Source of the DNA: Parabacteroides merdae ATCC 43184
Lineage (GTDB): Bacteria > Bacteroidota > Bacteroidia > Bacteroidales > Tannerellaceae
Reading direction: 5' to 3'
Assembly: GCF_025151215.1 (NCBI RefSeq)
Contig: NZ_CP102286.1
Location: forward strand, 1,364,001-1,428,000
Length of the DNA stretch: 64,000 nt
Part shown: in pieces, positions 1-7,829 of the stretch
How the letters are laid out: each line of letters begins with the position of its first letter
Numbering within the stretch: the stretch's first letter is position 1
Program-made: the position numbers and the translations under genes
The notes under the pieces: model-generated
Told to the model about the DNA's origin: nothing
What the model saw: the letters and a program-made list of their open reading frames with translations, nothing else
Databases searched by the model: none

Positions 1-1
1 C

Positions 2-595
2 GAATGGTATCTGGATTCTGCAGAATACGGACAGCTATTCGGTGAACTGGGTGGCGTCGTGCAGTTCAGGAATGCCACAACCGTATTGGGGGCCATTAAT
101 TTGCTGAATACAGTAGGTGTAAACATTCCGACCGAAGCGGTACGGGAAGGTTTCGAACATGTGGTCGAATTGACAGGGCTGATGGGGCGTTGGCAGGTTT
201 TACAGGAGAATCCGAAAGTCGTATGCGACACTGGACACAACGTCGGAGGATGGCAATATCTGAACATCCAACTGGAAGAAGAACTGAAGCGGCATAAGCA
301 CCTCTTTATGATCGTCGGCATGGTCAACGACAAAGATATCGACGGCGTGTTGGACCTGATGCCGGAAAAAGCCTTTTACTTCTTCACGCAAGCATCCGTG
401 CAACGGGCAATGCCTGCGGAAGATTTTGCAACAAAAGCAATCTTCCACGGTTTATCGGGCACAATCTGCAATTCCGTGCAGGAAGCCGTGGAAAAAGCAT
501 TGGCGCGAGCCGGACAAGACGACATCATCTTTATCGGCGGAAGCACTTTCGTCGTGGCGGACGCCCTACCCTTGTTCTTGAAAAGAGACAAATAA
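2..595 (+). CDS. folC: FolC C-terminal part (folylpolyglutamate/dihydrofolate synthase), 5' truncated
   Basis: The frame is open from base 2, so the gene begins before the window; 197 codons are visible. The fragment is the end of the Mur-ligase-like central domain and the C-terminal Rossmann-like domain of folylpolyglutamate synthase. Visible landmarks are a FRNATTVLGAINLL helix and a DTGHN motif where the family has D(G/T)(A/G)HN, followed by the GGSTFVVAD strand near the end. The enzyme ATP-dependently adds glutamate to dihydropteroate/folates in the cytoplasm. The MFS gene follows after 21 bp on the same strand, so they may be cotranscribed. The N-terminal P-loop lies outside the window. 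Confidence 0.9.
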   Translation, partial: EWYLDSAEYGQLFGELGGVVQFRNATTVLGAINLLNTVGVNIPTEAVREGFEHVVELTGLMGRWQVLQENPKVVCDTGHNVGGWQYLNIQLEEELKRHKHLFMIVGMVNDKDIDGVLDLMPEKAFYFFTQASVQRAMPAEDFATKAIFHGLSGTICNSVQEAVEKALARAGQDDIIFIGGSTFVVADALPLFLKRDK

Positions 596-616
596 CATAA
601 TTCAAAAACAAATATC

Positions 617-2059
617 ATGACAGAACAAATTCAGAGAAAACTGAGCGAATCGAAGACGGCAAGATGGTCCGTACTGGCGCTCGTCGCATTCACAATGCTC
701 TGCGGATACTTCATCACGGACATGATGGCTCCGCTACAGGACTTACTACAAACCCCCGTCGAAGGCGGCGGACTGGGATGGACAGCCAATGAATACGGTA
801 AATTCACCAGTGCTTACGGTTGGTTCAATGTATTTTTCCTGATGCTGATCTTCGGAGGTATGATCCTAGACAAGATGGGCGTACGCTTCACTGGTTTGAT
901 GGCGACCAGCATCATGCTTATCGGCGTTTTCATCAAATGGTTCGGTATATCACACAACTTTGACGGTGCAACCGTTACCGTTTTCGGTTCGGAGTATGGA
1001 TATCCATTGGTAATTGCGTCATTAGGATATGCTTTGTTCGGCGTAGGCGTTGAGATCGCCGGTATCACCGTTTCCAAGATCATTGTAAAATGGTTCAAAG
1101 GCAAGGAAATGGCCCTGGCAATGGGGTTGGAAATGGCTTGTGCCCGTATCGGTACGGGGTTAGCTATTGGTGTTACGCCTTTGTTGAGCCGCGCATTCGG
1201 CAATTCCATCAGCATGCCAATCTTCATCGGCCTGATTCTGCTTTGTATCGGCCTGTTATCCTTCATTGTATTCGTAATCATGGACAAGAAACGTGATGCA
1301 GAAGATGCAGCCGGTGCTACCGGAGAAGAAGAAGCAGAAGAGCCGTTCCGTTTCGGTGATATCTTGGATATTATTACATTAAAAGGCTTCTGGTATATGG
1401 CACTCCTTTGCGTACTGTTCTATTCAGCCGTCTTCCCCTTCTTGAAATATGCCCCGAACCTGATGATTAACAAATTCGATATCGATCCCGAATGGTCCGG
1501 TGTCATTCCGGCTTTGCTGCCATTCGGCAATATTCTCTTAACTCCGTTCTTCGGAAACTTGTACGACCGTAAGGGAAAAGGAGCCACTATCATGATTATC
1601 GGTTCCATTATGCTGATATTTATCCACTTCACATTCTCCATTCCGATGCTGGACAACTGGCTGGTCGCTCTGATACTGATCCTGCTGTTGGGCATCGCAT
1701 TTTCGCTGGTTCCTTCCGCCATGTGGCCTTCCGTTCCAAAGATCATCCCGGAAAACAAATTGGGAACAGCCTATGCGCTGATATTCTGGGTACAGAACTG
1801 GGGATTGATGGGAGTTCCGTATATAATCGGTATCGTTTTGGATCAATATTGTATTTCCGGAGAGATCAACGGTAAACCGACCTACGACTATACGATCCCG
1901 ATGTTGATCTTCACTGGTTTCGGAGTCCTGGCACTCGTAATCTCCCTGTTGCTGAAACGTGAAGACCGTATCAAAGGCTACGGCCTCGAACTCCCTAACA
2001 TTCAGAAAGATGCAGACAAAGTATTGGCTGAAGAAATGATTGGCGAAGGGCAGAGATAA
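617..2059 (+). CDS. MFS transporter, 480 aa
   Basis: A polytopic inner-membrane protein of the major facilitator superfamily. About twelve hydrophobic segments form two halves, separated by an acidic cytoplasmic loop rich in Glu/Ala at residues ~225-245 (EEEAEE). The loop between TM2 and TM3 has the MFS-like GGMILDKMGVR pattern and its second-half counterpart is GNLYDRKGKG. The substrate cannot be read from sequence; the architecture resembles the MFSD1/oxalate-nitrate-like branch, but that is only an impression. It starts 21 bp after folC and ends just before a strong terminator hairpin, so folC-MFS probably forms the end of one transcript. Confidence 0.85.
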   Translation: MTEQIQRKLSESKTARWSVLALVAFTMLCGYFITDMMAPLQDLLQTPVEGGGLGWTANEYGKFTSAYGWFNVFFLMLIFGGMILDKMGVRFTGLMATSIMLIGVFIKWFGISHNFDGATVTVFGSEYGYPLVIASLGYALFGVGVEIAGITVSKIIVKWFKGKEMALAMGLEMACARIGTGLAIGVTPLLSRAFGNSISMPIFIGLILLCIGLLSFIVFVIMDKKRDAEDAAGATGEEEAEEPFRFGDILDIITLKGFWYMALLCVLFYSAVFPFLKYAPNLMINKFDIDPEWSGVIPALLPFGNILLTPFFGNLYDRKGKGATIMIIGSIMLIFIHFTFSIPMLDNWLVALILILLLGIAFSLVPSAMWPSVPKIIPENKLGTAYALIFWVQNWGLMGVPYIIGIVLDQYCISGEINGKPTYDYTIPMLIFTGFGVLALVISLLLKREDRIKGYGLELPNIQKDADKVLAEEMIGEGQR

Positions 2060-2089
2060 GGATAAATCCTTATCTAAAAGATTATAAGG

Positions 2090-2120
2090 AAGGAAGGTGT
2101 TTTGGAACACCTTCCTTTTT
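2090..2120. terminator. Bidirectional intrinsic terminator
   Basis: A 12-bp perfect stem AAGGAAGGTGTT / AACACCTTCCTT with a 4-nt TTGG loop is followed by a T-run on the + strand. It sits between the convergent MFS gene and the large surface-protein gene and can serve both. Confidence 0.85.
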
Positions 2121-2122
2121 TA

Positions 2123-5100
2123 TTACCGAATTACGATTTTATACGTACCCTCTCCGATCTTCACAAGATACATACCTTTACTCAAATGTATCTGCGTACT
2201 TCCTGCGGATACATCCTGTTGCTCGTACAGAAGTCCGGAAAGCGTATAGACGCTGATGGTTTCCGCTTTCGGGAGATAGATATGCAGGGTAGAACCGATA
2301 GCTTGAACCTTTGTCTCTCCTTCAATCGTTGCATTGCCCGTCGGATCGTCTTTTATGATGCCTTCAATCGTTATTTCCGTATCTTCCTCTATATTCCGGA
2401 TGATGTATTTGCCATCGCTTTCACGAGGTTCCACAACTATGCCGTTGGCTTTTACTACTGGCTGTGAACTTTCGTAACCTTCATGAAGCGTCAGGGCAAA
2501 GCTGAACGAATAGCCTTCCTCGACGGTCCGCGTACCGGCTTTCGGATTGGTGGTGACACCTTCCACTTCGGGGAGGGTAACGGTATAGTAAGTCGGGACA
2601 GGCGGAACATACGTACTTTTGAAGGTAGCCTTGAAGGTCACTTCATTTTCAGGCATCACATAGGTTCCGTTGTTTACCAATGCCACAGTCAGCCCATCTT
2701 TGGGAATGGCAGTGATTGTTTCCAACCGATAGCCATTTGCCGGAGTTGCCTGGACTGCCAATACCGTCTTATCGGCTACTTTGTCGTTAGACTTGACTTC
2801 GATATCTCCGGCTTTTACCGTAAAGGTATGGCCGTTGCCCGGATCGACGACCGTAACCAGGTAGGTCTTTTGTAAATCCTGTCCTCCATCGGTTTTGGCT
2901 TCCGCACCCTCTTTCACGACAACAGTCCCTTCATTACTCAGGCCGGAAGTGGTAAGAGTAGTGCCTGTCTCGGACACAATGACCGCACCATTGCCGACTT
3001 GAATCCCTTTATCGCTACTTCCATTCGTATTGGTCGATGTGATCGTTGTCGATGCATCTGTAATGGTCAGGATTCCGTCGTTCCGGATAGCGTATTGGTC
3101 GGCATTTCCTGTCTTTACTTCCAAGTTGCCGCTAAAAGAGACGTTCGCTCCGTTCTCGATTGTCAGAGCCGGAGCTGCGGTCGATGTCGAGTTGATCTTT
3201 GCGCTCTCGAAGATCAAAACACCCTGTGCGGTGTTATCGATCAACATGCGTTTACCATCGGCAAGGGTGTTCTTGATTGTACCGTTGAAAGAGGTTGCTG
3301 CCGTAACGTTTTTTGTAATGGTGGCTTCCGTATATTTCCAATCATCACCATCCTTCGAGATCGTGACATCATTGCTCCGCTGGGACAAATCCAACGGTTG
3401 GACTTCCGTTTCCACCGTTATATCAGCATCAGCGGACAAGGTCAGTTTTTCACCGCTCGTTATCGTTTGACCGTTATTTTTGAGAATGGCAGTAATACCC
3501 GCATCTGCGGGAGCGACAGTAACGGTCAACTGGGTATTCTCCGGAGCCTGGTCGCCATCTTCCAGCTTGACATCTTGCTCTTTAAACTTATCCCATATGA
3601 CAGACAAAGTTCCGAGTTTCCGGTCCGGTTCCGTGATGTTTACCGTATAAAGGGTTTCGCCATCCTTTTTCAGACGATAGGTTTTTCCGGCTTTGTAGAC
3701 AGGGGCAGTAATGACACTGCCAGCTTCCATCTTTACATATTTGGCGAATGTAGTGGTTTTGGGAAGATTGCTTGCAATTACCAACGGTGTGTTAACCGAG
3801 AAATCCTCCCTGATTTTGTGAAGCAGGATTCCGGTCCCGACCAATTTGCCATTCCCGCTTATGTTTACCGGATGTGCGGGATCAAGACTAAAACCATGCA
3901 AAAGGAACATTCCGTTCTCTATGGCCTGAGGTTCTTTAAAGTTGACAACCGAATTATTGAGGACGATATCTGTAAAACCCTCAATCATAGGAGTTACATA
4001 TGGAGTGCTTTCATTCCCTACTCCATCAAACGTCAACGTACAGCTTTCGTAGACATTCTCTGAAACAGAAGCTCTGTTCCCAGACTGAAGGCCAGCCGTG
4101 ACCGTACCTCCTTTTATGACGATATTCATACTTCCTGCAACAACGCCATCCAAAGCACCTGCAATTTGATCATTTATCGCTCCTAAGATCTGTGTTTCTC
4201 CATCATTGAACGTGACAGTCACATCACCTCCGATATGGGCTGGATTATAAGGGCTTTCCACATACCCGCTACCATATATATGATTGTATTTTCCTGTATT
4301 TATCGTAACTTGGGTATTCCCTGTCACATCCGCATACAAACCTCCTCCAAAAACCGAAACTTCTCCATTCGTCAACCCAGACACATGTACTTCCGTTTTT
4401 CCGACTTTGCCGAGATTCGCATCCCTGCTATCGCCTTGCCCACATTTTTTCCCAAATCCCCCTCCGTAAATCGTACCGGAAAAATTGCCTCCGGTCACGA
4501 TCACTTTAGAAAATCCTGTTACCTGCCCAGTAAAACAACCTCCATATATGCCATACGCAAAAGTTCCACCGGAAACATTTACTTCCGTATTTCCACAAGT
4601 ACCGGAATCACTACCTCCAAATATATTTTCAGTAATGGCAGCCGTGTTGGAAATAGTCAGTTTGGAAGTGCCGGTCACATTCCCTTTTTCACCCCCTCCA
4701 TAAATCCAGCAGGTAGTACCTCCCGACATAACGACTTCCGTATTGCCACATGCACCTTCATACCCCCCTCCGAAAATAGATCCGTTAACCGTTCCGCCAC
4801 TCATTGTTATTTTAGCAGTTCCAATGACTGCTCCGGTAGAACCGCTACCGCCACATATCCAGCCGAACTGGCCACTTTTGATCGTAATATCGGAACTTGC
4901 CACATCACTCGATGAATCTGTTCCTCCCCAGATATTCCGAATACCGGCAATATCATTTCCTCCAGAAGTATATTTACTCACAACAGTAACTCCTTCGTCA
5001 AACGTTAACGCATGCCCGTTCGCAGCTATCTGCCATACCTGAAGCGTAATGTTCTTAAACGTCAATGGAGCCAACATTTGCAATCTCGTAAGATAGCTAT

Positions 5101-5476
5101 CTTCATTAATGTAGGCGAAATTGATCAAAGACGTACTCCCACTAATCGTACACGCTTTAGATGGCATTATCTTTGCATCCATTACATGATTCAACAATAC
5201 GATATCGAACGAAGTCTCTGTCGCATTTGAATTGATCGCCGCAACAGCATTAGCCCAAGTATCGTATTCCGTACCATTTACCGAAACAGCATTACCTCCG
5301 CTTTTAGTCATACGGGGCATTACCGGCTTTTGTGACGACACAACACTGGTTGAAGAGCTGTTCCTTCTCTCCATCGGGATTTGTGCCCCAGCTCCCTGGC
5401 TTCCTGCCAGACATAAAAAAGACAGCATCAATATCGTCACACGCGCTGTCAAACTCTTTAAGTACCTATTTTTCAT
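2123..5476 (-). CDS. Large T9SS-secreted surface protein with GGG-rich beta-helix and C-terminal sorting domain, 1117 aa
   Basis: The N-terminus is a Sec signal peptide (basic MKNRYLK, then a hydrophobic core, cleavage near GAGAQ at ~32). Residues ~150-460 hold many imperfect repeats centred on (I/Y)(F/Y)GGG and CGNTEV(N/V)(V/M)SGGT, the look of a right-handed parallel beta-helix adhesin. The middle (~570-900) has cell-surface repeats of the kind seen in InlB B-repeat or Flg_new proteins (TVTVAPADAGITA, TFKATFKS). The last ~70 residues match a T9SS type A sorting domain: VQAIGSTLHIY, an ISVYTLSGLLY strand, and the ending KGMYLVKIGEGTYKIVIR. No promoter of its own is evident. It lies 101 bp behind the HU-like gene and probably depends on the invertible promoter further upstream. 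The ligand is unknown. Confidence 0.85.
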   Translation of the reverse strand: MKNRYLKSLTARVTILMLSFLCLAGSQGAGAQIPMERRNSSSTSVVSSQKPVMPRMTKSGGNAVSVNGTEYDTWANAVAAINSNATETSFDIVLLNHVMDAKIMPSKACTISGSTSLINFAYINEDSYLTRLQMLAPLTFKNITLQVWQIAANGHALTFDEGVTVVSKYTSGGNDIAGIRNIWGGTDSSSDVASSDITIKSGQFGWICGGSGSTGAVIGTAKITMSGGTVNGSIFGGGYEGACGNTEVVMSGGTTCWIYGGGEKGNVTGTSKLTISNTAAITENIFGGSDSGTCGNTEVNVSGGTFAYGIYGGCFTGQVTGFSKVIVTGGNFSGTIYGGGFGKKCGQGDSRDANLGKVGKTEVHVSGLTNGEVSVFGGGLYADVTGNTQVTINTGKYNHIYGSGYVESPYNPAHIGGDVTVTFNDGETQILGAINDQIAGALDGVVAGSMNIVIKGGTVTAGLQSGNRASVSENVYESCTLTFDGVGNESTPYVTPMIEGFTDIVLNNSVVNFKEPQAIENGMFLLHGFSLDPAHPVNISGNGKLVGTGILLHKIREDFSVNTPLVIASNLPKTTTFAKYVKMEAGSVITAPVYKAGKTYRLKKDGETLYTVNITEPDRKLGTLSVIWDKFKEQDVKLEDGDQAPENTQLTVTVAPADAGITAILKNNGQTITSGEKLTLSADADITVETEVQPLDLSQRSNDVTISKDGDDWKYTEATITKNVTAATSFNGTIKNTLADGKRMLIDNTAQGVLIFESAKINSTSTAAPALTIENGANVSFSGNLEVKTGNADQYAIRNDGILTITDASTTITSTNTNGSSDKGIQVGNGAVIVSETGTTLTTSGLSNEGTVVVKEGAEAKTDGGQDLQKTYLVTVVDPGNGHTFTVKAGDIEVKSNDKVADKTVLAVQATPANGYRLETITAIPKDGLTVALVNNGTYVMPENEVTFKATFKSTYVPPVPTYYTVTLPEVEGVTTNPKAGTRTVEEGYSFSFALTLHEGYESSQPVVKANGIVVEPRESDGKYIIRNIEEDTEITIEGIIKDDPTGNATIEGETKVQAIGSTLHIYLPKAETISVYTLSGLLYEQQDVSAGSTQIHLSKGMYLVKIGEGTYKIVIR

Positions 5477-5526
5477 ATGCTATAATTATTATGTAGTTTA
5501 TACTTGTTTTATTACGGCCATCGTAT

Positions 5527-5552
5527 AAAAAAGGGAACATCAGAGTTCGCCC
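5527..5552 (-). terminator. Possible attenuator between the HU-like gene and the surface-protein gene
   Basis: On the minus strand a short imperfect hairpin (GGGCGAAC / GTTCCC with a small bulge, loop TCTGAT) is followed directly by six T. It lies within the 101-bp gap upstream of the surface-protein start and could terminate part of the transcripts. The stem is short, so this is tentative. Confidence 0.4.
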
Positions 5553-5577
5553 GGCCTTTCTTCATCCTCACCTACCC

Positions 5578-6015
5578 TCAGTTTATAAGGGAAGCGATTA
5601 CGGCGTACCTCTTTAAGGACGGTTTTACTAACGGGGTGAGTTGCGAGTTGACCTTTGCGGTCACGACATCTGTAACGGCAGTGATTGTGGGTAGATTTTC
5701 CTCCTTTGCAGGATCAAAAGTGGCTCCCGGCCCGATAAACGGCCCGTCGACTCCGAGGGAGTTGTTCATAAAGCCAAATTCCACGGTAGAACCAGAGTAC
5801 ATCTCTTCTTTCGCCGTCTCTTCTAGATCGTTGCACATGCTCTCATACTCGGCAGCAGTGTACTTGCTCCCTTTGGCTGCCCTTATCCGGCAAAGGTCTT
5901 TGATAGAGCGGTTTGCGACATAGGTTACATTGCATGTGAAGTCATCCTCACGTTCGGTCAGTACGTTGGCTACCAATTTGCCTGTGATACTGCGCTTTTT
6001 AGGTTCGTTTACCAT
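5578..6015 (-). CDS. HU-like DNA-binding-domain protein (Bvu_2165 N-terminal type), 145 aa
   Basis: A small protein without a signal peptide. Its pattern (an ANVLTEREDDFTCNVTYVANR strand pair, a YTAAEYESMCNDLEETAKEEM helix, a GSTVEFGFMNNSLGVDGPF strand and an FDP motif) resembles the IHF/HU-like N-terminal domain of Bacteroidetes Bvu_2165-type proteins. It stops after the domain, and the usual additional C-terminal region is absent. It is the first gene downstream of the inverted-repeat-bounded promoter segment and is followed by the T9SS surface protein. Its role might be regulatory or structural; this is not known from sequence. The family assignment is from pattern memory and moderately secure. 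Confidence 0.65.
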   Translation of the reverse strand: MVNEPKKRSITGKLVANVLTEREDDFTCNVTYVANRSIKDLCRIRAAKGSKYTAAEYESMCNDLEETAKEEMYSGSTVEFGFMNNSLGVDGPFIGPGATFDPAKEENLPTITAVTDVVTAKVNSQLTPLVKPSLKRYAVIASLIN

Positions 6016-6030
6016 GATATTTTAATTTAA

Positions 6031-6048
6031 TTAGTTCGTTATGAACTA
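6031..6048 (+). repeat. Left inverted repeat (recombination-site candidate)
   Basis: TTAGTTCGTTATGAACTA. Internal dyad TTAGTTC/GAACTAA around core GTTAT (the last A of the dyad is 6049). It lies 16 bp upstream of the HU-like start codon. Confidence 0.8.
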
Positions 6049-6253
6049 AGTCGATTACTAAAATTCAAGACCTGATATGACTCTTGAAATCGGCTACAGT
6101 AAAGAGAATGGCGATAAAAAGCCAACGGGTGATCACCCTTATTTATACCATAACCGGCGATTCTAAGTATAATTTAATTCGCCCATAGGTAAAGTAAATT
6201 CAAAAAATGCCTGATAAATAACAACTATATATAAGTAGTTACAGGATATTTAG

Positions 6254-6261
6254 TATCTTTG
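6254..6261 (+). promoter_or_regulatory. -7 element TATCTTTG inside the invertible segment
   Basis: Full match to the Bacteroidetes -7 consensus TAnnTTTG. A clear -33 TTG at 19-21 bp is not visible. As drawn it fires rightward toward ispE, leaving the surface-protein genes without an evident promoter. Confidence 0.65.
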
Positions 6262-6276
6262 TCAACCGTATAACCA

Positions 6277-6294
6277 TAGTTCATAACGAACTAA
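6277..6294 (-). repeat. Right inverted repeat (recombination-site candidate)
   Basis: Exact reverse complement of 6031-6048, with core ATAAC. The opposite core orientation predicts inversion rather than deletion. Confidence 0.8.
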
Positions 6295-6395
6295 GTTATC
6301 ATTCCACCATCTGTAAACTTACCAGATTTACATCCACCAGCCATAATTTGACACAGTTGCCCCATGATTTGTATGGAAAAGTTTGTATTAATACT

Positions 6396-6403
6396 TACAT
6401 TTG
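6396..6403 (+). promoter_or_regulatory. Candidate ispE promoter -7 element
   Basis: TACATTTG matches TAnnTTTG and lies 22 bp before the ispE start codon. It gives ispE a constitutive promoter independent of the invertible segment upstream. Confidence 0.5.
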
Positions 6404-6425
6404 CCAATCATTAAAAAAGAAACGT

Positions 6426-7235
6426 ATGATCAGTTTTCCTAATGCCAAAATAAATCTGGGGCTGAATGTTGTTAGCAAACGTCCCGATGGCTACCATAAT
6501 ATCGAAACTATCTTCTATCCGATCCCGGTGAAAGATGCGCTGGAAATAGTCAGAGCCGATACATTCTCTTTCACACAAACGGGAATACCGGTAGATGTTC
6601 CAATAGAAAAAAACTTGGTTGTCAAAGCACTGAATCTGCTGAAGTCACGGTACAAAATCCCGGAACTGGAAGTCCATCTGCTGAAAGCCATTCCCTTCGG
6701 AGCCGGACTTGGCGGAGGCTCGGCCGATGCTGCCTTTATGCTGAAGTTGCTGAACGACTATTGCGGACTTCATATCCTGGAAGACAGCTTGGAAGAACTT
6801 GCCTCCTCCATCGGAGCGGATTGCCCGTTCTTTATCCGCAATACGCCGGTATTCGCATCCGGCACGGGAAATATCTTCGAAACGGTGGAATTGTCGCTGG
6901 CAGACTACCATCTCTGTCTAGTCAAGCCGGATGTTGCCGTCTCGACACCGGAAGCCTATTCGATGGTGACGCCCGCAGCTCCGGCAATCTCTTTGAAAGA
7001 AATCATTCGGAGACCTGTCGGAGAATGGAAAGAATTGATGATAAACGATTTTGAAAAAAGCGTATTCCCGAAACATCCAGTCATTGCAGGGATTAAAGAA
7101 ACGCTGTATGAAAAGGGAGCCGTCTATGCATCTATGTCCGGCTCCGGCTCTTCCGTGTTCGGACTGTTCAAAGAGGCGACAGACCTCAAAGGCTTGTTTG
7201 CCGATTGTTTTGTCTGGGAGGGACAACTGCCATGA
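6426..7235 (+). CDS. ispE: 4-diphosphocytidyl-2-C-methyl-D-erythritol kinase
   Basis: GHMP-family kinase of the non-mevalonate isoprenoid pathway; it phosphorylates CDP-methylerythritol at the 2-hydroxyl using ATP. The start MISFPNAKINLGL carries the family Lys (K8) and is preceded by an AT-rich leader; an upstream in-frame TTG at 6348 is unlikely because it would lie before the candidate promoter. The ATP loop PFGAGLGGGSADAAF is at ~90-105 and the C-terminal MSGSGSSVFGLF glycine motif is present. 269 aa, close to the usual length. The stop overlaps the next start (ATGA), indicating translational coupling with the methyltransferase. Confidence 0.93.
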   Translation: MISFPNAKINLGLNVVSKRPDGYHNIETIFYPIPVKDALEIVRADTFSFTQTGIPVDVPIEKNLVVKALNLLKSRYKIPELEVHLLKAIPFGAGLGGGSADAAFMLKLLNDYCGLHILEDSLEELASSIGADCPFFIRNTPVFASGTGNIFETVELSLADYHLCLVKPDVAVSTPEAYSMVTPAAPAISLKEIIRRPVGEWKELMINDFEKSVFPKHPVIAGIKETLYEKGAVYASMSGSGSSVFGLFKEATDLKGLFADCFVWEGQLP

Positions 7236-7816
7236 ACAAGGTAGCGGATTTCTCCGACACCCTTGCCGACCGGTGGGACGAGCTTTGCTACCATGATCCG
7301 GAAAAGCTGAACGACATCCTGCGACGGACCGGCCTGCGGAAAGGACTCCGTATATTGGACATAGGATGCGGGACAGGCGTATTGGAAAGTTATCTCCTGC
7401 CCTATTCCCCCTTACAAATCGTGGGAGTGGATATCTCTCCGGGGATGATCGAAAAGGCACGAAGCAAATACGCGACACCTATCGTCGACTTCCGTTGCCA
7501 GGACGTACGGGACATACGAGGAAAATCTTTCGACTATATCATCGCCTACAGTGTTTTCCCCCATTTCCAGGAACCAGAGAAACTGATCTCCCATTTAGCC
7601 GGACTACTGCCGGTTGGCGGCAAACTGGTGGTCTGCCACAGCGAAAGCCGCGACAGGATCAACGGACACCATGACAAGCATGCCGGAAAACTCTCGGAAG
7701 GATTGCCTCCCGTGGAAGAATTGGCACGCATGTTATCCCCTTTCTTCACTGTCAGCACGATGGAAGACAGTGACCGACTCTATATGATTAGCGCCACCCG
7801 CAAACAGACATTCTAA
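7232..7816 (+). CDS. Class I SAM-dependent methyltransferase, 194 aa
   Basis: A Rossmann-fold methyltransferase. Motif I is ILDIGCGTGVLE at ~41-52, motif II the acidic strand end IVGVDISPGMIEKA, then a CQDVRD motif and post-motif FDYIIAYSVFPHF. The ATG at 7232 overlaps the ispE stop (ATGA) and gives the natural N-terminus MNKVADFSDTLADRW; an in-frame ATG at 7205 lies inside ispE and is less likely. The substrate cannot be named. The UbiE/Coq5-like fold is common to small-molecule methyltransferases. It is followed 13 bp later by the peptidase gene. Confidence 0.85.
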   Translation: MNKVADFSDTLADRWDELCYHDPEKLNDILRRTGLRKGLRILDIGCGTGVLESYLLPYSPLQIVGVDISPGMIEKARSKYATPIVDFRCQDVRDIRGKSFDYIIAYSVFPHFQEPEKLISHLAGLLPVGGKLVVCHSESRDRINGHHDKHAGKLSEGLPPVEELARMLSPFFTVSTMEDSDRLYMISATRKQTF

Positions 7817-7829
7817 ATATACATGATAC

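Larger units (their letters stand above)
6031..6294. promoter_or_regulatory. Candidate invertible (phase-variable) promoter segment
   Basis: Perfect 18-bp inverted repeats at 6031-6048 (TTAGTTCGTTATGAACTA) and 6277-6294 (its exact reverse complement) bound 228 bp of AT-rich DNA. Each repeat is itself a dyad AGTTC-N5-GAACT with a 5-nt asymmetric core, as expected of a site-specific recombinase crossover site. The only good -7 motif inside is TATCTTTG at 6254-6261, directed rightward. After inversion it would lie at 6071-6064 on the minus strand, about 50 bp before the HU-like start codon. AGTTC-N5-GAACT is, as far as I recall, one of the inverted-repeat classes described for B. fragilis invertible promoters. 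No recombinase gene is in the window. Confidence 0.75.

Noticed and set aside
2999..4063. Long open frame antisense to the surface protein
   Set aside because: Composition and lack of any recognisable family show it is the shadow of the repetitive adhesin gene on the other strand.
6348..6425. TTG-started extension of ispE
   Set aside because: The conserved family N-terminus starts at 6426 and a promoter motif lies within the extension.
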